This document shows, one piece after another, positions 1 through 12,854 of a stretch of DNA of 64,000 bases. Both the position numbers and the translations under genes were made by a program. Source of the DNA: Gnetum montanum (lineage: Eukaryota > Streptophyta > Gnetopsida > Gnetales > Gnetaceae); the NCBI GenBank assembly GCA_015680685.1, contig MNCI01013830.1:26400-90399 (forward strand), written 5' to 3'. The notes beneath the pieces were generated by a model. That model did no database searches and was not told where the DNA came from. It was given only the letters and a program-made list of their open reading frames with translations. Within the stretch, counting starts at the first letter, position 1, and each line of letters starts with the position of its first letter.

Positions 1-5
1 TGATA

Positions 6-926
6 ATTAGGGAATTTTATTATAATATAATTATCTCTAATGTTGTTGTTGAGGTATTCACATCAACTATTTGGAAAATTATTGTTGAGGTCTCTCCCCA
101 AATTATGAATGCAATTTTGGGTCTCTCTAGTCCTAATGTCTTTTGAGTTACCATTGATACCATGCATGATATTTTCAGAAATGGTATAATGCTTGTATAA
201 CACAATGAATTCTATGATGTTTTATTTGGTAGAAATATTTCTTTTAATAGAGATCATATTAAGAGAAGTAAAATTAATCCTAATGCCTCCACATTTTTGC
301 TTATTATTTTGTATAACATCATGGTGAAAGGAGGTAGCCATAGTTATTTGCTACCACCTTAGGATTTTGTACTATATTTTCTTCTTACAAGCTTACCATT
401 GGATCTGGGACACACACTTTATTAAGATATTTTGAGCCTGTATGCCAAGAAGAAAATCCTTGGACACCCCTACCTCATTAGTCTATTAATTTGCCAAAGG
501 AATGTACCTATTCCAAAGTTGCCTTTACTTAAAGGCAAGAGGAGTCTTAGCAAGTACATGAAAAAGAGGAGTACTTCCCATAGCAGAAGTAGTACCTATA
601 CCAAACCTTAGAAACAAAAGAAGGAAGCATCTCCATAATTATGAAGATCCAAATCCACTAGTGCTTAGATCAATTTGTCATTGAAGAAGCTTCTTTAGCC
701 CTTTGCATGAGTCATCAAAAAGATTACAAGGAACCTCTCTTACTTGTGTAAGAGTTTGGATGTAGCCAAAATTCCTCCTATTCCTCCTACCTCTAAATGA
801 TAGGTGTTTGAGGAGGTTACTACTCCTCCTATCTCTAACAATGAGGAGAAGAATTATTGTCCATCAAGAGTAGTAGTGAATTCTAAGTCTAAGGTTGCTA
901 CTAAGGTTAGTAATTAAGACCTTGAC
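6..926 (+). pseudogene. ORF2 of E0, 'putative plant transposon protein' (Transposase_32-like) relic
   Basis: One frame starting at base 6 stays readable for about 300 codons with several internal stops. It contains VSPQIMNAILGL near base 96, then HSYLLPP, an L-rich segment, LPLDLGHTL and ILGHPYLISLLICQRNVP. The same motifs occur in the same order in N3 ORF2 (VSPQVVNALLG, SYMLPP, LELGHTL, LGHHYLINWLIC). From memory of the family, this order (a V..SP..(I/V)N..LG block, then a helical region ending before a short basic tail) resembles the plant domain called Transposase_32. Its biochemical function is not established. A Lys/Ser-rich tail follows. The homology to N3 is direct; the domain name is a moderate-confidence inference. 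Confidence 0.6.
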
Positions 927-1339
927 TAGTTGTTTCTTCTTTCCTTTTGATGATCAAAAAGGAAGAGATATTTTTTGGCTCTCACATATGTCACTAATCT
1001 TGTATGATAGTTGTGGATAGTTTTACTTTGATGTGATTCTAGATAGTATGGTTTGTAACAGTTTGCAAATGGCTATGAATAGATGGTGTGTTTCCCTTAT
1101 TTTCTGAGTATGGTCTATCTTTGCTATTTATTTTTAGTTTATACCTTGATTCATGTACCATTGAACCTCCATGCTTATCGGAATTTATATGTCTTAATGA
1201 TTATCTTAGTATATTTTTATGCACTTTATTTATATGCTTTACCATTTTTGGTTATATCCAAAAAGGAGGAGAAGTAGCTTATGTGTTATTATGTATTGAG
1301 ACAAGACTAATACATTTTCTTAAGTTTTGTACATTACCA

Positions 1340-1352
1340 AAAAGAGGAAGAT
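1340..1352 (+). other. Polypurine tract of E0
   Basis: The purine-rich stretch caaaaagaggaagatt directly precedes the LTR start TGTGAAAATTTTGG. Similar tracts recur upstream at about 945-965 (gatcaaaaaggaagagat) and about 1258-1274 (ccaaaaaggaggagaag). These may be an extended polypurine region like that described for SIRE-type copia elements. The ccaaaaaggaggaga copy is also present in N3 near 46,490. Confidence 0.7.
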
Positions 1353-2451
1353 TGTGAAAATTTTGGAATGTCAAAACATTGAGAAAAATAAAAGTCAAGG
1401 TTGTTTGTGTGTATGTGTGATTGTTATGCTTGCAGGACAAAACCTTGGATCAAGACAAGAAGGTTTATGAAAGCTTGATGAGCATGGACAAGGAATGATG
1501 AATTCATCGTGCAAAGGAAGGTTGAAAAAATATGTCTCTAAGAAATTATAGACATCTTAGGAAAATTTTAGGATGCATGGGCAAAGATATCTTCAAGAAA
1601 TAGTAATCTTTCCTCAGGTAAAGACATCTTCACAAAATGCAAGCTAGTTTCAGAAAGACATCTTTCATTAAACAAAGATGTCTTCCAAAATGGAGATTTC
1701 AGAAAGACACCTTTTCAAGACAAAGAAATCTTCCTAGAATACATGGCAAATATATAAACACATCTAAGAAATGAAGAATACATCTTTCATGACCATTAGC
1801 TATCGTTAGCTAGTTTTTGCACAAGTTCCAAGATGGATTTCGAAACATGGTAACTATAACAAGACATCATTCTCATTGAAAAATATGTAAGCTTATATGC
1901 AATCATTTTTTAATCATTTTTCAATCATTTTTTCTCTTCATTGTATTATCATTTGTCCATTGTAAAGTGTGTTGTACCTCAAAGTACAAGGGTCAGCAAA
2001 CTAGATTGCATTCATCCCTTATAATTGTTCTCTGTTATTGCCCTGCATAGTTGATGTGCTTCTTATAGGAAGGCATCTTGATTGATCTTGTCAAGATCCT
2101 ACAAGATTTTTATTGGTGTTATGGCACAACACTCCTAAGTGAAGCTCAAGATTATAAAGGTTATGGAAGCCTATAAACCACATTTGAAGCATGATGTAAC
2201 CTTGCTAGGTTGAGTGGTTAGTGTAGTGTCACAACACTTCAGAGTGAGGCTTGAAGATTATATAGGGTGTGGATCCTTCAAATTACATTTGAGAGCAACA
2301 AAGTTTAGAGATGTACTTGCATCTACCCTCCAAGTTTCAACCACCTAAGTTGGAAAAGCATGTTAAAATTGGTATGTATCCTTTGTCTCAAAAAGTTTTA
2401 ATTTGGGGAACTTATTCATCCCCCCTCCCCTTCTAAGTTTAACAATCCAAA
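1353..2451 (+). repeat. 3' LTR of E0
   Basis: The LTR starts with TG and ends in the region ttctaagtttaaca, with the final base uncertain by a few positions. It is about 1.1 kb long, like both N3 LTRs, and shares its terminal blocks with them (cttattcatccccc then ttctaagtt near the 3' end). A TATA-like box (aatatataaacac) lies near 1750. The U3-like part carries repeated agacatctt and agatgtctt motifs between 1540 and 1730. Confidence 0.75.
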
Positions 2452-2559
2452 GTAATTAGCATGATCCAAATGTTTTTTATTTTACAGCTAACATTCCAAT
2501 TAGATCTTGCATCTTAATCAATAAGTCTTATTGAGTTCACATCAACTTAAGATAGAAAC

Positions 2560-2835
2560 TAGTAGATAGATTAATCTTCCTAGAGAAGAGTGTATATGTA
2601 GTGTTTTTGGATTAACAACTATTGAGAATGAGTATCATTTCTTTTATATTTATCCTTTAACTAATCATCTCTACCAAAAATATAATATTATAATAAAAAT
2701 TTTGTATGAGTTATTTTTTATACATCCACTAATGCTTAGCCACTTTATTGAATCTATTTTTATTTTCCATGAGATAAATGTACTATATGTCGAATAGATC
2801 ATTTTTGATCTATAAACATAATAAAATCTTCAACT
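2560..2835 (+). pseudogene. LINE ORF2 C-terminal tail (relic)
   Basis: A readable frame contains ENEYHFFYIYPLTNHLYQK, then ILYELFFIHPL and a short tail. It aligns with the tail of the LINE fragment at 38.6-39.7 kb (EDELHFFLSYGMTTHLR, ILYDLF, MPHWSL). This is the C-terminal Cys/His region that follows reverse transcriptase in plant L1-type LINEs. In this copy the Cys pair upstream is partly lost (CSVF where the other copy has CRLC). It starts soon after the E0 LTR, so E0 may have inserted into or beside the LINE. Confidence 0.55.
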
Positions 2836-2984
2836 TCTTTAGCTATAACTATATAAGAGAGAGAAACGACCTTCCTAATTGCGACAACTATACAATCCAT
2901 TAATTTATTCACCAAGTAAAATAATAAAAAAGGATAAAGGATTATCTTTATAATATTTATATAGATGGCTTAATGTCATGATGA

Positions 2985-4020
2985 ACGCTAAAGAATAACT
3001 TACTTAAAGTTCTTCAAGATGCTCATGATGGATATTGTGGTGGCCACTATGCAAGGAGAAGAAAAACCATAAAAGAACCCTCATGACTAATTACTTTTGG
3101 TACATACTTTTTAAGTACATGCACTAGTTTCTTAAGTCCTACTAATGTTGCTAAGGAAATGGTTGGGTTATTCATAGATTTAAGGGGTTTTAGAATGCAT
3201 TCATCCACTTGAGTCTTTTAATCTATAGAAAATTAATATCATGAGTTCCATCTTACCCATGTCAAATGAGAAGAACTACATTATTTTTATTATTAACTAC
3301 TACACAAAATGGGCTAAAATCACTAAAGTAACTAATTACACTATAGCCGTAGTTGCTAATTTCTTTAAGAAACATATCATAAATAGATTTGATGTATCAT
3401 GGTCCTTGACATCAAATAATGGGACTTACTACCTTCAATAGGTTAATGAAACTTTAGGGTGAAACAAAAACTTACAACACCATATTACCCCTAAGCCAAT
3501 GGTCAAGCTAAGATTATAAATAAAGATATCACTAGAATTCTTACTTGAACTAGCAAATATAAAAATGATTAAAGTACTAAGCTCAACAATGCCCTTTTGT
3601 CATATTTCTCTACATGGAAATTTCCTATAAGCTACTCCCCTTGTGAACTAGTGTATGATAAACTATTCAAACTACCTATCCAACTAGAACTTTGTACATT
3701 CACCATAACATATGAGCTAAATCTAGATCTTAACCTAGCATAAAAAGAAGGATTGATAAACCTTAATATACAAGAGGAGAATATGAGGATAGCATTAATC
3801 ATGCATAATAAAGTTCATAAGATCTCTCATAAAAATAGGCATCATCATCATCATCCTAGCCTTGTCCTAATAAAATGAGGCTCATTAATCTTTCATAAAA
3901 GTAGGCATGATATGAAAATTAGGAATCTTGAGCTAAAATCATAGGACAATGTCCTTTATTACAATTCCAAGCATGTACCTCAATGTATAAAATTCCAAAC
4001 ACTCTATGAAAGGCCTTAGA
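2985..4020 (+). pseudogene. Ty3/gypsy integrase relic, same lineage as G2
   Basis: LKVLQDAHDGYCGGHYARR at about 3006 matches the zinc-binding start of the G2 integrase (LKVLQDAHEGPCGGHYAGR). At 3241-3441 an open stretch covers part of the catalytic core, with INYYTKWAKI, INRFDVSWSLTSNNG and TYY; the central Asp region reads SNNG instead of SDNG, so a catalytic Asp is lost. The C-terminal region (QANGQAKI, ISYSPCELVYDKLFKLP) continues to about 4.0 kb with stops. No LTR was recognised on either side. Integrase would act in nuclear insertion of element DNA; this copy cannot. Confidence 0.8.
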
Positions 4021-7000
4021 TAGTACATATTTTGTTCAAGTCTAATTCCTTATAAATCTATCATCTGATCCTACTAGAAAAATGTATTCTAGTCAAAGAA
4101 CAAGAAGTCAAATCATACTTGGAATTCGAAGAATTCATCATCACATTATCATCTCATACCTTGTAATAATGCCAAATTATGACTAGTGAGTATTCCCAAT
4201 GTACAAGATACAATTTATAATTGTCATAGTAGACCATGTCATAATTCATGGATAGGTTAACCATAGTGTTTAGCTTTGTTAGATGATTGTAAATTACCAT
4301 CTTCCCATCTAAATTCATAGTTGTTCTCAATTTTTATGGCTAAGCCTAGGTAAGATATATGATTAATGATGTTGCAGTAGCAATGATCTAAGCTAATTAA
4401 AATATGATATTAATATTTAATTTTATAATTAATCTAGAACATGAATTAAATCCTAAACTAGACTAAGATAATGAATGTTTGATTTTCCAATTCATCATAA
4501 CATTCTAGACATGTTCATTCACTACTAAGATTACTAAGCATTTTGTCTACTAACTATACTATGTAGATTGCTACTGGAAGTACCAAGTTAATGCATGTTA
4601 TTCTCAAGATTTGATCACATTCATTTTACCATATAATTCTAATGTAATGAGAACATATACATTATGCTAAAAATAGTGAAATAATAATAGAACTTAAAAG
4701 CTAAATTTAGTAAATTAATTTGAAGTTAGAATGTTATAATGGAATTTAGTTAATCTTGATGTTATTGTTGTCATGAACTGTATCCAAATACAACCCATGC
4801 AAATAAAATTTTCAACAAGTAACTTAATTCTATGCTATAAGAATTTACTAACTATTACAAGAAATAGGAAATCAAATTGATATAGTTTTCTTACCTACTA
4901 ATTAAATGGTGTCATAATGTGACTAGTGAGTATGTATGTATAGGAAAAATAGATTAGAAGATGTTACATTAGCAACATAGCATTATAGAATCGAATATCA
5001 CATCAAGTATTACTTATGACATTGCTATTCTTAGTCAATTGCATAAACATTTTTATTGTTCATCATATCAACTAAGTTATTTGAGAACCTTCTAATAGTA
5101 GTATCTTGTACATATGACCTTCATTTGACCCCATTCAAAAATTATTATACTCTTAAGTTGTACTTTAGTTGTTGAGGTGTCTAGGCAATAAATTATTTTG
5201 AATTTTTTGTAGTGTTATTTTTAATGTTAAAATAATTAAAATTAACTAAAAATTCAATGTTTTAATTAGCGTAAGACCTTGAACATACCATGTACCTAAC
5301 CACTAATCCTATAATGCTAGATTTTTTAACAATTTCATCTTAAATTATGATTTTTAGAAAGGTTAAATGCTAAGAAAGCATCAACAAAATTATCTTGTAA
5401 TATGTATTTGAGAAAAAAAATTATTTAAACATTATAAAAAAACACAATTCCATGATAGAACTATCATTAGGTATGACTCATTATCAAAGATTCAAAATTA
5501 TTATCTATTTTCATACCTTGAATATGATCAAAGTTCGTTCTGTAAGAACCTCATATATGACCATTCTAGGTACCTTAGCATCCATTTGCAATCTTCTTAT
5601 CACTCTCACCATTTGAGCATAATTAGTTATTGTACCTATCAAGAAAAGTTATATTCTAATGAAATCATATATTTCTCTTCAAAAAATATAAAAAAATTTA
5701 CACTACCTCAAAGAGTGTTGATTTGAATAGGAACCTCTAGATAGGCCCTCTTCAGTTAGGCCTGAAGATCCTTCAAAAGTAAAATCTTGTTATTAAATGT
5801 GTTGACTAAGCTAAACTTAAATTGGTGGTTCTAGGCTGCTAAATCTTTACTTGAGATGCATAAACCCAATTTTTTTAGACCATATACTAATTCAAATTTT
5901 CCATCATCATTAGGCTTTTAAGGATTCTTATGGAAACCATGATAGACCTCTCAATGCATTTGCAAATGAAATTTGGATACATCATAAAGCTTTTGAAGGA
6001 TGTTGCAACATCTTTTAACCACCATTCATGTCTATCACTAGCAATACTAGTGTCCATGAGGATTCCACACCTATTGTAGGATTATCATCTAGACAACCCT
6101 CACCATCACTATTATGGCTACCACCTAGTTTGGATTCATAGTGATGACATTCCTAATGGAGGGAGTTACATTACTAAATGTTATGAAATATTTTACATTT
6201 AGTTTCAAAAACAAAGATGCATTATTATGAAGGGCTTGATGATAATTAGTTATGGTTAAAACATATTCCAAGTTTAGAGTCCCTCCAAGAATAAGTAAGA
6301 GAAATGGATAGATTAACGTTAGGCACAAGTGTTACTACATTATTCATTTAGATATGTAAAGCATGATTTGGGTAGAGCTAATGAAAAAATTAAACTCTTG
6401 GATATCTATTCAACATATATATATAATTGAAATGGAGACATTCAATGAAGAATTTTAACATGGTTAAGAATAAGAGAAGTACTACAAACATATCATTTCT
6501 AAAAGATAGGATGATATTATCAAAGCTAGTAGTTGAAGATTTAATCAACGTTGGAACTTAATACCTTAATACAAGATTGATACATAATGAGATGGAAATG
6601 ATATGCTTGAAATAGCTAAAATAGAGTTGAAATGAAGTAAAATCAATTAAAATATTGAGATATAAGGTAAAATATCAAATTAAAAAATACATAATAACAC
6701 CCTCCACCTCTAAGGGGACAACACTACTGACCATTCATAGCTTAATATGCTCTTACTCTTCTCTTCTTCCTTTTTCACATGCAAAAAAATGCATAACAAC
6801 ACACCTTCTTATATAGCTATTGAAGGATGGTTATAATAACCTTGGTTAGAGCTTTTTCTACCCAAGTTAGGCTTAGGTTAGGTTAGGATTAGGTGGGGTA
6901 GGTGGCCCATGTGATCTCATTTACCCACTAATTATGGCACATGGGTGTGCACATAATTTACAACATAATGTTAAAATAAAACCCTTGACCAAATAAACAA

Positions 7001-8852
7001 GGTATATAACTTGTGGATACAAATACATGACCAAACGATGATTAAGATCCTCTATCAACTTCAAAAGATCTTTATCTTTACATCTTGATATTGCTAAGAC
7101 CATGAAGCACATAACCACCCTAGACAATTTTTGATAGATATTTAATATGATTTTGAAATACCAAATTGATATATACTTACATCAAATCATTTTTAAAGAA
7201 GTGAATGTAAAATGCTTGAAATAAAGGATTGAGATAGAAAGCATGAATAGTTAACTTACTGACCTAGAGAAGATATTACAATGACTACTATATCTTTTGT
7301 TCAGAATCATAGATCATATGGGATAATAACACCTTCAAGAAATGACTTTAGTGAGGTGCATATATATTTTCTAGGAGTTAAACAAAAATGCTATAATATT
7401 ATCACCAACCAACTATATATGCAACAATTTGAATTTGATGAAGTTGATCCTCTATTAATGATTATTTAAGAAAAGACAAGAACTAGAAAATTATATTTTA
7501 GAAATGTCATTTGTAAAGAATTTAGTATAGCTTAGCGATTGGGCAAGAATAACTTATTAGTTCTTGTCCCTACTAGATTTGTAACCTATAGTATTAATGT
7601 GATGACAATATATTATGTAAATAATATGTTCTATATTAAAGCTTGGTATCAAAAACTACAAACTACTTGGCATCATTACAAAATAGATATAAATACATAA
7701 AATACATCATGATAGATGGAATGAGTTTTATAGGTGGTAACATGATCAATAGCATTGATAGAAAGTTAAAAGAGATCATCTTTTAATAACAAAGTAGAAA
7801 ACTTTGGTGGTAGATCATTTATACTCATTGGAGTCATTGCACAACTTCTACTCATAACTGATGTTATGCCATATATATTATCTTAAGTTCATATACAAAG
7901 GTTATAGTTAGCATTCAATATTTTTGTAAGTTTGGATGTAGTGTATTGACAAAGAAGAGATAATCCACAATAAAAAAATTAAAAGAACTTTTGATGAATA
8001 TATGGAAGAAAAAATGAATTAATATTGATTATGATTTTTTAAGCTCGAGTATGGATCTTATATCAACATATATCAACATCATACAGGTGAGAGAGATTTG
8101 AAACTTTTGTACATTTATTTTATATGAAGGATAAGATATATATGAATAATGAAAAAATATTACTAAAATTAAAAAATTCATTTGTACAATGCTTAGTTGA
8201 TAGAAATACAAATGGTATTAAATTCTGGGATGATGAAAAAGGAGAATTAGATTGAGTGGTATTCATCTATGAAAATGAAAGGATTATGTTCATTGATAAT
8301 CTATGGCCAAAAGCAAGATTGGTTAATGATGCATTGGAAGTCATTAATAGAACATAAATCATCATAGCTACAATCTTATGTCATCATTGAGTTTCACTCA
8401 TACATTGAAACACACTATGATCAAGAGCATACTAGGTTATTATTTATTTAACCCATCATAAGTGAAGAATATCATCAACTACCTTTAAGGTTAGCAATCA
8501 TAGATAATGACTTTGGAAAAATCATGTGTAGATGTGGGCATCAAAGAAACATTAGGTGGTATAGTTGTAGCAGTATCTAGAGTAGAGAGTATACTAGTGC
8601 AACTGCATAGGTTATTTTCTTCTACCTTTGTTATCATTATGTTGTACTCTCCTTTCATCCCCATGACAACAATTGTGGGTTGGGTTTTATTAGAATTTTG
8701 ATGTTTGCACTCCATCAATGTTTTTGTTAAATTTGAAAAAAATATTCATTTTTTTAGAGCAACTACATTCATTTTTAGCCTTCAAATCCTCAACTCTATA
8801 TATATTAGTTCAACTTGTAACCTTAAACATTAGTGCTTTCAGTTGTTGCCAT
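4021..8852. other. Unassigned AT-rich intergenic DNA
   Basis: No gene or recognisable domain was found on either strand; the open frames are short and carry no motif I know. A related stretch, gactagtgagta preceded by an A/T-rich block, occurs at about 4180 and 4920 and hints at an old duplicated repeat. Decayed transposon sequence is the likeliest content. Confidence 0.5.
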
Positions 8853-9373
8853 TGTTAGCCTCTAAGGCTATGCACTACTAGCCTCAGAAGAAAAAAACAA
8901 CAGGGGCAAATAGAGGCAACTAAATTTCACATTTCTATTCAAATCATGATGGCCTTTAAGTAGGAAAATACATCAACAAAAAATAGCAAATGAATCCTAA
9001 TATGAAGCAACTTCTATAACGGTCAACCCTTTTCCTTCTATAATGGTTGACCCTTTAACTTCTATAATGGTTGATCCTTCATCTTTTATAACAGCCAACC
9101 CTTCAACTTCTGTAATGATCAACCCTTCAATTTTTTTAATGGTAGACCCTTCAACTTCTATAATGGTTGACCCTTCATCTTTTATAATAGCGAACCCTTC
9201 AACTTTTGTAATGATCAACCCTTTAATTTTTTTAATGGTAGACCCTTCAACATCTAAAAAAATTGATCATTTAACTTATAAAGAACAAAAATAACAACCA
9301 AATCCCTAAGGACAGTTCCTAAAGACTAAGATAAACAAAAAAAGCCATGTTTAACAATTAAACACATTTAACA
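8853..9373 (-). repeat. 3' LTR of C1 (521 bp, with minisatellite)
   Basis: It shares ttgttagcc and the aacacatttaac terminus with the right LTR. It is about 200 bp longer than its partner (324 bp). The extra length is mainly the 24-bp minisatellite at 9005-9262. In element sense it starts TGTTAAATG and ends GGCTAACA. Confidence 0.85.
9005..9262. repeat. 24-bp minisatellite with 96-bp higher-order period
   Basis: About eleven 24-bp units of the type aatggttgacccttcaactt. Four diverged units form a 96-bp block that is repeated about twice. Because 24 is a multiple of three, both strands read as 8-residue repeats (MVDPSTSI-like on plus). These open frames are a by-product of the repeat and not evidence of a gene. 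The right LTR has only remnants of the array at 29,780-29,850. Confidence 0.85.
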
Positions 9374-9399
9374 CCCTTCTATAAACTGAAAGTTTGCAA

Positions 9400-9955
9400 A
9401 CTATCAGTTTAACAAGAATCATTCAACATGTAGAATCTAAGTTGCTTTCTTAGGCTCTAGAATGTTGATAACTTGAGGAATTTGATTAGAATATTAATGA
9501 GTTAATATTCACTCTTACAAAATACCAAATCAATAACACCATCATTACATAGATCATGCAAGAAGTGAAATCTCAATTAATATGCTTGCTTCTTCCATGT
9601 AGCATAGGATTTTTGGATAACTTTATGGTGGAATTGTTGTTACAAAAAATTGTAGTAGCCCCTTCTTTCTTGAAATATAACTCATTAATAATTTTTCTTA
9701 GCCAAATATCTTGGCAAGCATAAGATGTTGTAGCAACAAATTCAACCTCTGTGGTTGACAATGTGACAATTGATTACTTAGATGACGATGAAATAGCCTC
9801 TGTGCCCATCATAAAACATATTCCAAAGTGCTCTTCCTATCATCTTGATCTCCTACATAATCACTATTAGTAAATACCAAAAAATCAAATTTCTCACCTT
9901 TCATGTAAAACAACCCAAAATCTTTAGTCCCTTGTAAGTAACAAAATATTCTTTT
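9400..9955 (-). pseudogene. C1 pol C-terminus: RNase H-like region
   Basis: Minus-strand frames read AKRIFCYLQGTKDFGLFY, then SDYVGDQDDRKST, and, after a frame change, MSTTEVEFVATTSYACQD and GRSKHIN. These are the standard landmarks of the copia RNase H domain (AKRILRYL-type, SDADWAGD-type, S.AE.EY.A and SKHID-type motifs). The frame starts exactly at the G1 insertion point and continues the reverse transcriptase segment on the other side. The domain would degrade the RNA of the RNA/DNA hybrid. Stops and frameshifts make this copy dead. Confidence 0.88.
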
Positions 9956-9960
9956 AGCAG

Positions 9961-10851
9961 TGATGAGTGGTGAGGTACCCTTGCACTCAACCATACAAAT
10001 ACGAGTGTTTCACGCATGATCCATTTGAACTCCGCAAATGGGCTGGATGTGGTATCTACATAGTTACTCGTTGATCGTAGTTCGTTGTCTTTCCACCTGG
10101 ACTAGTATATGCTTTGTCACGTATGGTTTAGTCTAGAGCGAGGTGTATGATATGTTCCTAAACTAACGCTACTCTTGGAGGAAATGGAAAATAATCTTAG
10201 CCAAGCTAGGAGGAAAAGGAAGAGAGAGTTATGCTAAGAGGAAATAGGGGGAGAGAATCTAAGCTAGCCTAAGTGCAATGAGCATCCATTCCTTAATCAT
10301 CCATACACATCTTGGACCTCATGCATGAATACTACTGGGATTACCAAGAATAGGTCCTAGGTACACTACTGGGATACCAAGTAGTCACACTTAAATGCTC
10401 ATGATTAATTCATACGCATTCTACGTTAAGGAGTTTATGGTGAAGAGATATTAACTACAAAAGTAATAAATAATAATAATAATTAAATAATTAAACTAAG
10501 TGAATGCTACAATGATGAAGTAATCTCAATCTTTATTACCATTCATGTGTATGTCCAAGTATGTCACACTCAAATAAATGATGATGTACAATTACAATCA
10601 CCACACTGTGGGCATGCACTAAGAGAGAGGGTTGAGAGAAAAAATGACAAAAAGATCCTACACTAAACTTGAATCCTAAAACTAACTAAAAAGACTCCAT
10701 TCCCATGTGCCTTCATATGTATTTATAGGCTCACACTGGAACCATGATATCGCATATCTGATATTGCTGCTAAATGCGATATTGCATACTTGATATCACA
10801 TATCCAATATCACAGGTTTGATATTGCAACCCGATGAATCATGATTCATCG
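9961..10851 (-). repeat. 3' LTR of G1
   Basis: On the plus strand it runs from tgatgagtggtgagg to atgaatcatgattcatc, about 891 bp. The last base is g where the partner LTR has a. A TATA box (minus-strand CCTATAAATAC) lies at about 10,720-10,730. A cluster of gatatc/gatattgc palindromic motifs occupies 10,745-10,830, between the LTR edge and the TATA box. Confidence 0.9.
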
Positions 10852-10862
10852 TACCCCCGTGA
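10852..10862 (-). other. Polypurine tract of G1
   Basis: The minus strand reads CACGGGGGTA immediately before the 3' LTR. The preceding CTCGAGGATGAGTTTTCAT block is shared with G2 (27,540-27,560), which ties the two elements together. Confidence 0.75.
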
Positions 10863-12850
10863 CTGAATGAAAACTCATCCTCGAGTCAAAATGAGAACAA
10901 GTTAAATTGATTACATAGTACAATAGGTATGTGAGTATTAACTAGCTAGGGGGCTATTCATGCTATAGTGGAGAACTCAACAGAACAAGATTGAACACGA
11001 CACGAAAAAATGAAAAATTCTTAAAATTACAAAATTGGGTGGAACTCATGTGAATCCTGGTGGCGGTGGCTCCTACATGGGTTGCTTTGCCTTGTCCTGC
11101 ACTCTAGGTCTTCAAAGGTGATGACATTGAAGTAGTGCCTAGAATTTCTCCTCTTTAGTTTGAGGGTCCTGTGTCATCCATGCTGATGCTCCAATGTTTG
11201 ATGGAGTCGATGCCTCCCATGGGCATGATAGTTGCAAAAACATTGTGTTTTCCTTGACGTACCAGGCCACAAAAAACCATCATTCCTCCTTGTAGGCTCT
11301 ATCCTTGTCTTTTTACTCCTAAAAATCAATAATCCTTCAAGCCAAGTCTATTGCAACATCTTTTTTCCCTGGTAGCTTGCTTTGACCACCTCCAATTTAG
11401 AATTTTCACTTCCAGCTTCTGCAACATCTTCTTGTGTTCTACAAATTCTGCTTCATATTTGGCATAGGTGGTAGCTACCTACTTCTCGAGATCTATCCTC
11501 GGGCACCCCACTATCAACATGGCTAGATTGGCACACCTTAGATTTTCCAACTCCATGTATTTTATAAGATGTTGATTCTATAGGTCTCGGCTCTTAAGTT
11601 CTACCTAGTAGGCAAATGCATATGTATCCAATATGGCCTGTCAATCAGTGTGTGGTGTATTGAAAGCATTGATGTGGGCCTCAGACATATGGATCTCCTT
11701 TTCAATGATTTTTTTGTACATTCCTCAGAAGTGCTCTTTTAACTTTTTCTACCGCTTGGCCTTGTTCTACCATGTGCTTATTTCAATGGCCATCTTCTAA
11801 AGGATGGCACATACCTCCTCCATTGAGAGGGTTAAATTTTCTCTAGCTAAATGGTTCATGTCCTAGTTAACCCTAATTAGTTGTTCTCACAACCATTGAA
11901 AATTTTCATCATGAACATTCTTTTGTTTCTACACAGAGGTCAACCAAATATTTTCAACAACAAGTTGGTTTTTTTTCTTCTTATAAGGCGTTAAGTGCCT
12001 TAGCATGCATGTAAATTTGTGCTTGTGCCATGGAGGCACTCTAATCAACCTTCTCTTTTTCCTCTACCACCTTTTTATTTTCTGCTAGCAATTTGTTGAG
12101 TTGGTCTGTCCTGAAGGTGTCCAACTGGTCCATGGGAATGAATTGAGAGGGATCCCACTACATTGCCTATAGGGTTACAAGCCTTTATTGTATTCTTGCA
12201 ACTTCTACTTCTATGTTCTCGGCCCTCATCTCTGTCATGAACAACTTTCCCTTGGTGGAGATGAGGTCTGATTGTACTACCGTAACATCCTATGGAATGT
12301 CAAACAAGGATCTCATCACATGTCCTATTTGCAGTAGTCAATCAAGCACATTCTTATGTTTTGCAGGAGTCATCGAGGGACCGGCCAAAGTTTGATCATC
12401 CCGTGCTCTTGTGAAATCTGCCAATGGCACAATAGGGATGTTAAAAGATTCTTTGATGTGGTTTGTAACCATCTCTATGGCTCTAGCTGCATCTTGGTGC
12501 TGCATGACCACCACTATGACCCCTTCACCAATTTCTAGTTGCACCTAAATCCCTAAAATCTATTGCGATCTATAACTCTCCTCTCCTCCTATTTGAATGG
12601 ACACCTCACCCCATACACAATCTATATAGACAGTGGATCATATGGATGAAAAAGAGATTTGCATCATCATGACTTTCCCAACTAACCGTCATAGCAATGG
12701 CCTTAACATGGCTCATCAATGGTCGATAGTCCTACGGTGGTGGCAACGGTTGGTCTTGCTAGCTCATGCTAGGCCTTTCTTCTTGCTATTAACTAGGTCC
12801 CATGCTTGAAGGTTGGTTGGGCCCTATGAGTTGAGTTGTAGTGGGCCTCA
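10863..12850 (-). other. G1 interior downstream of the ORF2 core, decayed
   Basis: The minus strand contains short open stretches with Gln/Glu/Lys-rich, coiled-coil-like composition but no domain I recognise. This is probably the C-terminal part of ORF2 and 3' untranslated sequence. No RT, RNase H or integrase motif was found on either strand. Confidence 0.45.
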
Positions 12851-12854
12851 CCAT

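Larger units (their letters stand above)
1..2451 (+). mobile_element. E0: 3' part of a non-autonomous copia-type LTR element
   Basis: The 5' part lies left of the window. In order, the visible part holds a decayed ORF2, a spacer with repeated purine-rich tracts, a polypurine tract ending at about 1352, and a 3' LTR. The arrangement matches N3 (44,932-51,489, minus): ORF2, spacer, polypurine tract and LTR are recognisably homologous. I see no reverse transcriptase or integrase between ORF2 and the LTR. The copia assignment comes from N3, which has a copia-type gag and an initiator-tRNA-Met-type primer site. What E0 carried upstream is unknown. Confidence 0.8.

Noticed and set aside
8491-8718. 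Overlapping 75- and 64-residue frames on opposite strands
   Set aside because: No domain on either strand and no conserved copy elsewhere in the window.
5900-8850. Short ATG frames considered as a decayed DNA transposon
   Set aside because: No terminal inverted repeats, transposase motif or target duplication could be found.
9043-9294. 83-residue open frame of MVDPSTSI-type repeats (and its mirror on the minus strand)
   Set aside because: It is produced by the 24-bp minisatellite in an LTR; both strands are open because the unit is a multiple of three.
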